64,000 bases of DNA from Blautia sp. Marseille-P3201T (GTDB lineage Bacteria > Bacillota > Clostridia > Lachnospirales > Lachnospiraceae): assembly GCF_900120295.1 (NCBI RefSeq), contig NZ_LT635469.1:434001-498000 (forward strand). The letters run 5' to 3'. The translations under genes and the position numbers were made by a program. Below are positions 18,160 to 25,311 of the stretch, one piece after another. Under the pieces are notes generated by a model. That model was not told where the DNA came from, did no database searches, and was given only the letters and a program-made list of their open reading frames with translations. How positions within the stretch are numbered: the stretch's first letter is position 1; every line of letters starts with the position of its first letter.

Positions 18160-18363
18160 ATGTCAGCAAAAAAAGAAGAAAAAATTGATTTAAATAATAT
18201 TCCGGAAGAAGAAAAAGTAAAGTATGAAATTGCAGAGGAATTAGGACTTTTAGATAAAGTTTTAGACAGCGGATGGAAAAGTCTGTCGGCCAAAGAAACA
18301 GGGCGTATAGGCGGACTTATGACAAAGCGAAAAAGGGAAAATGAGAGAAAGAAAAATGCTTGA
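18160..18363 (+). CDS. Small acid-soluble spore protein, alpha/beta-type-like
   Basis: A 67-aa, Lys/Glu-rich protein. The core KYEIAEELGLLDKVLDSGWK followed by SLSAKETGRIGGLMTKRKR follows the two conserved blocks of alpha/beta-type SASPs (the E/Q-LG block and the G-R-x-GG-x-M-x-KR block). Those proteins coat and protect forespore DNA and are degraded on germination. It is the divergent clostridial form, so the call is by pattern. The promoter just upstream looks sigma-G-dependent, which supports it. The ribosome site AAAGGAG is 12 bases before the ATG, inside the preceding terminator stem. Confidence 0.75.
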   Translation: MSAKKEEKIDLNNIPEEEKVKYEIAEELGLLDKVLDSGWKSLSAKETGRIGGLMTKRKRENERKKNA

Positions 18364-18388
18364 CTGTGAATAGGGAGAATGGTATTAT
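18360..18388 (+). promoter_or_regulatory. Promoter of the cobalamin riboswitch RNA
   Basis: TTGACT (18360-18365), a 17-base spacer and TATTAT (18383-18388). The -35 overlaps the TGA of the small spore protein gene. It puts the RNA start about 10 to 15 bases before the riboswitch begins. Confidence 0.65.
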
Positions 18389-18404
18389 GATGTTGTATAA
18401 TTCC

Positions 18405-18676
18405 ATAAACCTATTAAGTGCATCTGCGTTGACCGCACAACGCCGGTGAAAAGGGAATCAGGTGAGAGTCCTGAGCGATCCGGTCACTGTATTTGGGGAG
18501 CAATGCTTCAAAAGTCCATTGTATATAAATACGAGAAGGAGAAGCAAAGCAATGAACCATGAGTCAGGAAACCTGCTTAATAGCAGTAAGGTGAAAACTT
18601 CCGTGCAAAGTTTGGATCCCTCATACTGTGAGATACAGTAGATGACTCCACTTTCATGATGAAGGTGGTTTTTTTA
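18405..18676 (+). promoter_or_regulatory. Cobalamin (AdoCbl) riboswitch with terminator
   Basis: The conserved B12-riboswitch blocks appear in order: CCGGTGAAAAGGGAA (18443-18457), CAGGTGAGAGTCCTGAGC (18459-18476), GGTCACTGT (18482-18490) and the B12 box region GAGTCAGGAAACCTGC (18561-18576). A terminator follows with CCACTTTCAT / ATGAAGGTGG (18648-18668) and seven T. Binding of adenosylcobalamin would normally stop transcription before the gene. No cobalamin gene follows: the next coding sequence, an ABC exporter ATPase, is about 470 bases further, behind two more terminators. Confidence 0.88.
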
Positions 18677-18906
18677 TGGAATGCCGAAAGGTAAGAACCT
18701 GAACTTATAGAATTATGCATTGATTAAATGGCAGGTGGGGTGTCCTGCTTCTGCTATCCTGTTTTACAAAGTTTTGTTTTCCCGCAACAGACAAAACGGC
18801 GCATCCTCCGCAGGAACAGAATAATTCGTGACTAAAGTCAGGGCACTTCATCAGAAAACAATATTTCATATTTTTTATAGGGCTGTGTATCGAGAGATAT
18901 GCAGTC
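18677..18906. other. Non-coding stretch after the riboswitch
   Basis: About 230 bases without a supported gene. There is a hairpin GCAGG / CCTGC at 18731-18747 and a 34-codon stop-free stretch (18720-18824) with only a TTG near its beginning and no ribosome site. It could be the eroded end of the gene once controlled by the riboswitch. A terminator lies at its end (18881-18911). Confidence 0.5.
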
Positions 18907-18911
18907 TTTTT
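18881..18911 (+). terminator. Rho-independent terminator
   Basis: GGCTGTGTAT (18881-18890) pairs with ATATGCAGTC (18897-18906), followed by TTTTTATTT. It is positioned as the end of the unit that the cobalamin riboswitch controls or once controlled. Repeat copy A begins in its U-tract. Confidence 0.75.
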
Positions 18912-18993
18912 ATTTCATAGGAAATTGCGTTCTATGAAATAAAAAATGCTCCGCAAGGATGCGCAGCTCGCGGAAATGAAATTATCACTTTGT
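18907..18993. repeat. Palindromic repeat, copy A (18.9 kb)
   Basis: An 87-base unit that is almost identical to 45031-45116. It begins with the interrupted palindrome TTTATTTCATAG / CTATGAAATAAA around GAAATTGCGT, then continues with GCTCCGCAAGGATGCGCAGC and a tail ending CACTTTGT. It starts directly in the U-tract of a terminator. It has no coding capacity. The family name, if any, is unknown to me. Confidence 0.85.
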
Positions 18994-19010
18994 GAACCGC
19001 TCGCGCGCGG

Positions 19011-19037
19011 AGATTGTGCTTTTGCACAATCTTTTTT
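19011..19037 (+). terminator. Rho-independent terminator
   Basis: AGATTGTGC (19011-19019), a four-base loop, GCACAATCT (19024-19032) and a T tract. It follows repeat copy A, and another short repeat-like palindrome starts in its U-tract. Confidence 0.7.
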
Positions 19038-19100
19038 ATGTATAGGAAATTCTGTCATAATATTCTTACTCTTGTACAGGAAACTTTGCTTTTGTATAAT
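19038..19100. repeat. Two degenerate short palindromes of the same repeat type
   Basis: TGTATAGGAAATTCTGTCATAA (19039-19060) and TTGTACAGGAAACTTTGC with TTTTGTAT (19072-19097) resemble the CATAGGAAATTGCGTNCTATG core of copies A, B and C, but with mismatches in the arms. The first directly follows a terminator U-tract. Confidence 0.45.
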
Positions 19101-19149
19101 AAGAGAAAATAATGGAAAATAGAGGGTAAAACCAGTAGGAGGGGAATTG

Positions 19150-20031
19150 ATGGCTGTAATAGAAATTGATAAATTAACCAAGGATTATGGAAATAAAAAA
19201 GGAATTTTTGATGTGTCATTTTCTGTAAATAGAGGTGAAGTTGTGGGATTTTTAGGTTCTAATGGTGCAGGAAAAACGACAACTATCAGACATCTTATGG
19301 GATTTATAAGTCCACAAAAAGGAAGAGCACAGATTTTAGATATGGATTGTTTTTGCAATGCCTCTTGTGTCCAGGAACAGGTAGGATATCTTCCGGGAGA
19401 AATTGCCTTTATGGACAATATGTCAGGCAAAGAGTTTATTGAATTCATGGCGAAAATGAAGAAGATTAAAAATCTGACCTATGCGAGAGAACTAACGGAA
19501 TATCTGGAAATCGATACGCGGGTTAAGATAAAAAAGATGTCTAAGGGTATGAAGCAAAAAATAGGACTTATTATTGCCTTTATGCAGAATGCGCCGATTT
19601 TGATTTTAGATGAACCAACAACGGGTCTGGATCCAATTATGCAAAATAAGTTTGTGGAGTTGATTAAAAGGGAGAAAGCTTCAGGAAAGACGATTTTAAT
19701 GTCATCTCATATCTTTGAAGAAGTAGAAAATACATGTGACAGGATTGTCATGATAAAAGATGGAAAAATTGTTGCAGATAAAAATATAGACAAAATCAAA
19801 AACAACAGAATTAAGCACTATGAAATTACTTTTTCCAGTACGAAAAGTGCAGAAGCTTTTCAAGGGTTTTATTCCAACAGCAAACGAGAGGATAATAAGG
19901 TTTGTTTATCTTTAAAAGGACAGATTAATGAATTGCTTTGTCAGTTGAAGGAATATGATATACAGGATATTAATGCCAGAAATCAGACACTTGAAGAAGT
20001 ATTTTTACAGTATTACGGGGAGGAAAAGTAA
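19150..20031 (+). CDS. ABC transporter ATP-binding protein
   Basis: A 293-aa ATPase of the CcmA/BcrA drug- or lantibiotic-export type. Walker A is GSNGAGKTT near residue 37, the Q-loop region follows, the signature is KMSKGMKQK, Walker B is ILILDEPTTGLD, and the switch His is in MSSHIFEEVE. The C-terminal extension ends LEEVFLQYYGEE, typical of ABC-2 exporters. The ATG at 19150 is preferred over the TTG just before it; AGGAGGGG lies at 19137-19144. It ends in the overlap TAATG with the permease. The substrate is unknown. Confidence 0.9.
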   Translation: MAVIEIDKLTKDYGNKKGIFDVSFSVNRGEVVGFLGSNGAGKTTTIRHLMGFISPQKGRAQILDMDCFCNASCVQEQVGYLPGEIAFMDNMSGKEFIEFMAKMKKIKNLTYARELTEYLEIDTRVKIKKMSKGMKQKIGLIIAFMQNAPILILDEPTTGLDPIMQNKFVELIKREKASGKTILMSSHIFEEVENTCDRIVMIKDGKIVADKNIDKIKNNRIKHYEITFSSTKSAEAFQGFYSNSKREDNKVCLSLKGQINELLCQLKEYDIQDINARNQTLEEVFLQYYGEEK

Positions 20032-20828
20032 TGAGTATACCGTTGTTAAAAAGAGAAATAAGGTCAAATTATAAAATCTTGCTGTTGTTTATGGGGATTG
20101 TTACTCTTTATTCCAGTATTATTACTGCAATGTATGACCCGGAAGTGGGAGCTGGAATTAACGCTATGGCAGAGAGCATGCCGGAATTTTTTGCTGCATT
20201 TGGCATGGAAAATCCGGGAGTTACTTTGCTGGATTTTTTGAATAATTATTTATATGGATTTATTTTACTTATTATTCCGTTTATTTACATCATTATTATG
20301 TGTTACAAATTAGTTGCTAAGTATATGGAAAAAGGTTCTATGGCATATTTATTGAATACGCATTATAGTCGAAGTAAAATTATTGTTACACAGTTTGCAG
20401 TCCTGATTTCAGGAGTGATTTTACTGGTTTTATATGCTGTAGTTCTAATCTTAGTATGCAGTGAGATTATGTTTGAAGGAGAATTGGAGATTGAGAAATT
20501 TCTTGTGTTGAATTTTGGACTGGTTTCTCTGGAAATATTTTTGGCTGCGATGTGCTTTCTGTTTGCCTGTTTGTTTAATGAAATGAAGTTTTCTGTTGGT
20601 CTGGGAGCAGGAATTGGACTGGGATTTTTCTTAATTCAGATGCTTTCGCAGGTAAACGAAGATATTGAATTTTTAAAATACTTTACTCCACTGACGCTGT
20701 TTGATGCTGAAAAAATAATAGAATATGATCGTGTTGGATTTGTGTATATAGGGATATTGTGGTTCTTAGCAGGGGCATTCTTCATAATAGGAATAATAGG
20801 ATTTAAAAAACGGGATTTGCCTTTGTAG
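20031..20828 (+). CDS. ABC-2 type permease
   Basis: A 265-aa membrane protein with about six helices, beginning MSIPLLKREIRSNYKILLLF and containing the ABC-2 hallmarks of a long first extracellular segment (AMAESMPEFFAAFGM) and paired helices after NTHYSRSKIIVTQF. It partners the ATPase encoded just before it with a one-base overlap. The pair could export a peptide, lipid or drug. About 50 bases separate it from dgkA. Confidence 0.85.
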   Translation: MSIPLLKREIRSNYKILLLFMGIVTLYSSIITAMYDPEVGAGINAMAESMPEFFAAFGMENPGVTLLDFLNNYLYGFILLIIPFIYIIIMCYKLVAKYMEKGSMAYLLNTHYSRSKIIVTQFAVLISGVILLVLYAVVLILVCSEIMFEGELEIEKFLVLNFGLVSLEIFLAAMCFLFACLFNEMKFSVGLGAGIGLGFFLIQMLSQVNEDIEFLKYFTPLTLFDAEKIIEYDRVGFVYIGILWFLAGAFFIIGIIGFKKRDLPL

Positions 20829-20876
20829 AAAAATGAAGTATAATAAAAGTATGCTAATGGGACGGGAGGCGATACC

Positions 20877-21263
20877 ATGGACAGGAGTAGAAAACAGCCG
20901 CTGTATAAGAGCTTCGGATATGCGTTTGAAGGTATATTTGCAGTCATCAAAAAAGAGCGAAATATGAAAATTCACTGTTGTGTGATGATTTTAGTCCTGA
21001 TAGCAGGGATTATTCTTCAAATTCCTCTGTGGAAGTGGTGTGTATGTTTTTGCCTGTTTGGCCTGGTAATGGCATTGGAACTGGTAAATACAGCAGTAGA
21101 GGCAGTGGTAGACCTTGTAACAAAAGAATATAAGCCATTGGCGAAATTGGCGAAGGATGCGGCAGCAGGAGCAGTACTGATTGCAGCTATCATGTCGATT
21201 TTTGCAGGATTGGCTATGTTTGTTCCGGAAGGAATGCGATTTTTACAGGAAGTAATCGGATGA
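20877..21263 (+). CDS. dgkA: Diacylglycerol/undecaprenol kinase
   Basis: A 128-aa integral membrane kinase. It has the SFGYAFEGIFAVIKKERNMKIH cytoplasmic N-terminus in part, three membrane helices, and the DgkA signature ALELVNTAVEAVVDLV (Glu/Asn active site) followed by KLAKDAAAGAVL. In Gram-positives this family mainly phosphorylates undecaprenol and so recycles the lipid carrier of wall synthesis. The ribosome site is GGGAGG. It is followed closely by the phasin-like gene and ubiB and may be co-transcribed with them. Confidence 0.93.
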   Translation: MDRSRKQPLYKSFGYAFEGIFAVIKKERNMKIHCCVMILVLIAGIILQIPLWKWCVCFCLFGLVMALELVNTAVEAVVDLVTKEYKPLAKLAKDAAAGAVLIAAIMSIFAGLAMFVPEGMRFLQEVIG

Positions 21264-21279
21264 AAGGAGAAAAAATATT

Positions 21280-21642
21280 ATGGATGGAATTGGTGAAAAT
21301 GTAAAGAAAATTTTATTGGCGGGAATTGGAGCAGTTGCAACCACAGCAGAGAAGTCGAAAGAAATTCTTGATGAAATGGTAAAAAAGGGAGAGTTAACCG
21401 TTGAGCAGGGGAAAGTACTGAATGAAGAACTGAAACATAATATGAAACAGACGGTTAAGGAGAATGTACATGTGTCAGTAAAGGTATCCAAGCCGGAAGA
21501 CCTGGATGAACTTCTTGAAAAAATGACTCCGGAGCAGGTTGCCTTGTTGAAAGAACGTATTGATAAATTGAATGGGGAGGCTAAGGAGGATATTACAGAA
21601 GAAACAGAAACAAAAGAAAAGGAAGATACGGCCAATGAATAA
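21280..21642 (+). CDS. Phasin-like / polyhydroxyalkanoate-synthesis-regulator-like protein
   Basis: A 120-aa protein that is mostly amphipathic helix. It has VKKILLAGIGAVATTAEKSK, then DEMVKKGELTVEQGKVLNEE, a C-terminal helix-turn (EDLDELLEKMTPEQVALLKE) and an acidic tail. This matches the small phasin-family proteins that are encoded next to UbiB/ABC1 kinases in Firmicutes. No PHA synthase is visible, so a lipid- or membrane-surface role is more likely. It overlaps the ubiB start by eight bases, which implies coupled translation. Confidence 0.75.
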   Translation: MDGIGENVKKILLAGIGAVATTAEKSKEILDEMVKKGELTVEQGKVLNEELKHNMKQTVKENVHVSVKVSKPEDLDELLEKMTPEQVALLKERIDKLNGEAKEDITEETETKEKEDTANE

Positions 21643-23218
21643 ACAGGAGTCTTCAGAGTATAAGAGCAGACTTCGGGAGATGACGGCAGTATTACACAAA
21701 CATGGGATTACCCGTGGAGTTACTCCGGAAAAATTGAGATTGATTTTAGAAGATTTGGGCCCAACGTATATTAAAATAGGACAGATTATGTCCATGCATT
21801 CGGATATTCTTCCTAAGCGATATTGTGAAGAACTGATGCGGTTACGTTCAGAGGTAGCGCCAATGCCATTTGAGGAGGTTGAAGAAATACTTCAGGACTC
21901 ATATGGTATGGATTGGAGAGAAATTTTTCAGAGTATTGAAGAAACACCGTTGGGTTCTGCTTCCATTGCACAGGCTCATAAGGCTGTATTGAAGGATGGC
22001 AGACCGGTGGTTATGAAAATTCAGCGCCGTGGAATTTATGAAACCATGGCGCGGGATATTGTACTGTTGAAACGTGCAGTGAAAGTACTTCCTCCGGTCA
22101 GTTTAAAAGATATGGTAGATCTGGATATGGTATTGGATGAGCTGTGGGCTGTTACAAGAGAAGAAATGAACTTTTTGACAGAAGCAGCGAATATGGAAGA
22201 ATTTGCACGGAAAAATCAGGATGTTTCTTTTGTGGGTGTGCCGATTTTATACCAAGAATATACAACGCCCCATGTTCTGGTTATGGAGTATATTGACGGA
22301 TTTAGTATTGATGATAAAGAAACATTGCTGGCAGAAGGCTATGATTTGAAAGAAGTCGGCAGTAAACTGGTAGATAATTATATCAAACAGGTAATTGAGG
22401 ATGGATTTTTTCATGCAGATCCTCATCCGGGTAATTTGCGTATTCGTGATGGGAAAATTATCTGGATTGATATGGGAATGATGGGACGTTTATCAGAAAG
22501 AGACAGAGAATTTCTGGAGCTGGCAGTCAGAGGAGTAGCAGTCAATGATGTTGGTATGATACAGGAAGCAGTTATGGCTTTGGGAGAATTCAAAGAAAGA
22601 CCGGATTCGAGTACTTTGTATGAAGATATCAGTACTTTGCTTGGGAAGTATGGCACAACAGAGATAGGAGAAATTGACATTGCACAGGTCATGATGGATT
22701 TGATGGATGTTATGAAGGAAAACAAAATCGTGATGCCACATGGTCTTACCATGCTTGCAAGAGGATTGACGCACATGGAAGGAATTCTTGCAGATATTTC
22801 TCCGGACATTAATATGATTGGGATTGCAGCCACGAGGATTAAAGGGGATTTGCTCCATACAATGGATTGGAAAAGGGAGATAAAAAGGAATGGAAAGCTT
22901 TTATATCGTTCTTTGCACAAATCCATAGAATTGCCTGCACTTCTTTCAGACATTATGCATGGATATTTGAAAGGGCAGACAAGGGTGAACTTGGATTTGC
23001 ATGCCTCCAGAGAACTGGAACAGCTATTACGAAGACTTATTCGAAATATTGTTATGGGATTGTGGGTTATGGCATTGCTGATCAGTTCCAGTATTATCTG
23101 TACCACAGATATGAAGCCTAAAATATGGGGAATTCCGGCAATCGGTGCAATTGGATATTTGATTGCATTCTGTATAGTAATCTATGTCTTTTTAAAACAT
23201 ATTTTTTCCAAAAAGTAA
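21635..23218 (+). CDS. UbiB/ABC1-family atypical kinase
   Basis: A 527-aa protein of the ADCK/UbiB family. It has the family N-terminal LGPTYIKIGQIMSMHSDILP (KxGQ motif), the Ala-rich loop PLGSASIAQAHKA, VVMKIQRRG, VMEYIDGFS, the catalytic DGFFHADPHPGNLRI, and DMGMMG in place of DFG. Two C-terminal membrane helices follow. In ubiquinone makers UbiB supports quinone synthesis; in this anaerobe a general membrane-lipid role is inferred. An upstream in-frame start lies inside the phasin gene, but AAGGAAG before 21635 and the family length favour this start. Confidence 0.9.
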   Translation: MNKQESSEYKSRLREMTAVLHKHGITRGVTPEKLRLILEDLGPTYIKIGQIMSMHSDILPKRYCEELMRLRSEVAPMPFEEVEEILQDSYGMDWREIFQSIEETPLGSASIAQAHKAVLKDGRPVVMKIQRRGIYETMARDIVLLKRAVKVLPPVSLKDMVDLDMVLDELWAVTREEMNFLTEAANMEEFARKNQDVSFVGVPILYQEYTTPHVLVMEYIDGFSIDDKETLLAEGYDLKEVGSKLVDNYIKQVIEDGFFHADPHPGNLRIRDGKIIWIDMGMMGRLSERDREFLELAVRGVAVNDVGMIQEAVMALGEFKERPDSSTLYEDISTLLGKYGTTEIGEIDIAQVMMDLMDVMKENKIVMPHGLTMLARGLTHMEGILADISPDINMIGIAATRIKGDLLHTMDWKREIKRNGKLLYRSLHKSIELPALLSDIMHGYLKGQTRVNLDLHASRELEQLLRRLIRNIVMGLWVMALLISSSIICTTDMKPKIWGIPAIGAIGYLIAFCIVIYVFLKHIFSKK

Positions 23219-23225
23219 AGAAAAC

Positions 23226-23266
23226 GGAGTTAGCGCATTAATATCTAAAGAGCTAGCTCCATTTTT
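23226..23266 (+). terminator. Rho-independent terminator after ubiB
   Basis: GGAGTTAGC (23226-23234) pairs with GCTAGCTCC (23252-23260), followed by ATTTTT. It closes the dgkA-phasin-ubiB block at a convergent junction. Confidence 0.8.
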
Positions 23267-23273
23267 AGAAATA

Positions 23274-23696
23274 TTATTCCAATGTAAAACGAAACTCAAA
23301 TGGAACGTTATCAAGATTTGCTTCTGAGTCTTTACATTGAAACAGCAAAACTGTTTTTGAAATGCAAGGGAAATCTGTAATGGATTGCGGAGACTCCCAT
23401 GTACATTTTTGGTTATAAATTTCAGAGAAAACCACATCTTGAATTGACTCAATGTCATAATCTTCGTTGTATAAAAATTGTTCTGCATCAGAGGATGAAA
23501 AGAGCCAAGTTGCAGCATCGTAGCTTAGAATATTGTTTCGTTTAGTAAATTTTGAAATGTGTTTTTCAATAACAGATACTTTGGCAAAAAGTTTATCATC
23601 TATCTTTGGATATTCCAGTGTACATATCGTAAGTTCATCTGAATACAGATAAATTTTATTATTTGTACTACCTTCTTGAGCAGCTATTTTTTCCAT
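23274..23696 (-). CDS. Hypothetical protein, probably exported; true start unclear
   Basis: From the first ATG it is 140 aa, Glu/Asp-rich, with no family I recognise. In the same frame upstream of the ATG there is an uninterrupted 34- to 36-codon extension (to 23798 or 23804). It reads IKIKKKILFLSAIPVVTIAI then IFFLILQRFT, a textbook signal anchor. That extension is directly preceded by AAGGGGGG, which lies just after the TAA of the upstream endonuclease gene. No ATG, GTG or TTG is available there, only ATT (23804) and ATC (23798). So the gene either uses a rare start or has lost its start by mutation. It is downstream of the endonuclease-like gene on the same strand. Confidence 0.55.
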   Translation of the reverse strand: MEKIAAQEGSTNNKIYLYSDELTICTLEYPKIDDKLFAKVSVIEKHISKFTKRNNILSYDAATWLFSSSDAEQFLYNEDYDIESIQDVVFSEIYNQKCTWESPQSITDFPCISKTVLLFQCKDSEANLDNVPFEFRFTLE

Positions 23697-23810
23697 ATCT
23701 AAATTTTTATATTCTGTAAATCTCTGTAATATAAGAAAGAAAATAATAGCAATGGTGACAACTGGAATTGCTGATAGGAAGAGTATTTTCTTTTTGATTT
23801 TAATCCCCCC

Positions 23811-24869
23811 TTACTTTAAAGAAATTTCCATCTGAACCGGCTGATGGTCGGTGTATTCAAAGTCTGTGTTGATAACGGAAATATCAGAAACTTTTATATT
23901 ATCTGATACAATAAAGCCGTCAATCACGTAAACTTGTGAAGTTTTATAAGAGCCGGTGTAAGGCGCATTTAAAAGCCGGCAGGTAGGATAAGTGTCATCA
24001 ACTGCAAAGGAAAAATGTTCCGGGAGCGTATCTTGGCTGATAATTCCGGGAACCCAGTTTTCTGTGTTGGTAATGGGATATTTGTCCATTCTCTCAAAGG
24101 TCTGGTTAAAGTCGCCTCCTGCAATAACGTAGTTTCCCGCTTCATATTCTTTGGAGAGCTTTTCAGCCAGCATTTTACTCTGGGCAATTTTTCCGTCTCC
24201 GTCATCATAAGCCTCCAAATGGAAGTTAATCAATACCAGCTCTGCGTCAGTACCTTCCAGTGGAATGCGTGTTTCCTGCATACAGCGTTTTAAGTTACAT
24301 GTTTTTACAGGCCATGAGAAAGACTCAGGAAGTGCAAGGCGGGCAGCACTGTTTACCTGTAAATCTGTCATGGTGAAAATACCGCTGTTTACTTTTCCAA
24401 TGGGCGGAAGGGGATAAGGAACAAAATCGCATTTAAAGTTACAAGCAAAAATTCCTTCCATGTCTAATGCATTCTTTAAATATTCTGTTTCATCAATATG
24501 AAAAGAACGTTTAGAGTCTTTGTCCACCTCCTGAAGAAAGTAAACATCAGCAGGATTTTCCGTAAGAACCTTTTCAATACCTTTTAAGTTTACTTCTACC
24601 TGTTCTTTCTTGTCAGGCTGTACTTCGGAACCGCCGTCCATGAAGAAATCTTCGCTTTTATCAAGCCCTGCATATCCGATGTTGTAAGTCATAATACGCA
24701 GAGAGTCATCTAAAGACAGTGTACGGGTATTTTTTGGCACTTTTAGAGCTTCTTCTTTTTCCGGACGATATTCCCGAATGGTAAGCCAGAGAACCGCACA
24801 AATTAATAAAATAAGGATAATCAGAAAAACAATTCCCAATCCTTTGAAAAATTTTGAAAATTTTGGCAT
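23811..24869 (-). CDS. Membrane-anchored endonuclease/exonuclease/phosphatase family protein
   Basis: A 352-aa protein. One N-terminal membrane helix (LGIVFLIILILLICAVLWL) is followed by an EEP-fold domain: RIMTYNIGYA with the first metal site, VYFLQEVD (Glu), NFHLEAY, AGGDFNQT (Asp/Asn) and YTDHQPVQME (Asp-His pair) at the end. All core catalytic residues are present. The domain would sit outside the cell, where relatives act on phospholipid head groups, nucleic acid or other phosphodiesters; the substrate is not predictable. GGGAGGTG precedes its ATG. It is divergent from the valS leader. Confidence 0.85.
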   Translation of the reverse strand: MPKFSKFFKGLGIVFLIILILLICAVLWLTIREYRPEKEEALKVPKNTRTLSLDDSLRIMTYNIGYAGLDKSEDFFMDGGSEVQPDKKEQVEVNLKGIEKVLTENPADVYFLQEVDKDSKRSFHIDETEYLKNALDMEGIFACNFKCDFVPYPLPPIGKVNSGIFTMTDLQVNSAARLALPESFSWPVKTCNLKRCMQETRIPLEGTDAELVLINFHLEAYDDGDGKIAQSKMLAEKLSKEYEAGNYVIAGGDFNQTFERMDKYPITNTENWVPGIISQDTLPEHFSFAVDDTYPTCRLLNAPYTGSYKTSQVYVIDGFIVSDNIKVSDISVINTDFEYTDHQPVQMEISLK

Positions 24870-24972
24870 AAAGCACCTCCCATGGTGGAATTAATTATAT
24901 ATAGATTTTAACATAACCGAACAGGAAAGAACAGTTTTAATATTGGTTAGAAAGATTTTAGAATTTCCTGTC

Positions 24973-25001
24973 TTGACAAATCAGGTGTTTGTGCTTATGA
25001 T
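24973..25001 (+). promoter_or_regulatory. Promoter of the valS leader
   Basis: A consensus TTGACA (24973-24978), a 17-base spacer and TATGAT (24996-25001). Transcription would start at about 25008, just before stem I of the T-box. Confidence 0.8.
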
Positions 25002-25004
25002 AGA

Positions 25005-25265
25005 ACGAAGTAAAGGTAGAGAGAAAGAGGAGTACATTCAGGGAACTTGCAGAGAGAGCGGCTCATCGGCTGGAAGGCGGCTCAAGGGAAATGGATGGAA
25101 GGTAGCTTTTGAACCGGAAGGCTGAAGGAGAAAACTTTGGTAGGCTTTCACGCATCGTCAGCGTTAAAGGACTTTTGAGTGATAAATAAAGGTGGTACCG
25201 CGATGAATAATCGCCCTTTGTAACTATTTTATAGAAAAAATGGTTATGAAGGGTATTTTTTATAT
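25005..25265 (+). promoter_or_regulatory. T-box leader controlling valS
   Basis: A tRNA-sensing leader. Stem I elements are visible: the AGAGAG motif (about 25051), the distal loop GGCTGGAAGG (25068-25077), and a likely specifier GTA for valine at 25102-25104. The T-box proper, AAAGGTGGTACCGCG, is at 25188-25202 and can pair with CGCCCTTT (25212-25219) as antiterminator. The competing terminator pairs CCCTTTGTAAC (25214-25224) with GTTATGAAGGG (25243-25253), then TATTTTTT. Uncharged tRNA-Val would favour read-through. A further perfect 12-bp inverted repeat (25244-25255 with TACCCTTCATAA at 25280-25291) can also compete with the terminator. Confidence 0.9.
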
Positions 25266-25311
25266 AATAAATTCTTTTTTACCCTTCATAATCAGAAAAG
25301 AGGAGGAAACC

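Noticed and set aside
18720-18824. 34-codon frame after the cobalamin riboswitch as a regulated peptide gene
   Set aside because: Only a TTG is near its beginning, with no ribosome site at usable distance; kept only as a possible relic.
22423-23106. Long minus-strand frame of 227 codons inside ubiB
   Set aside because: It lies opposite a well-supported gene, has biased composition typical of antisense frames and no recognisable motif.
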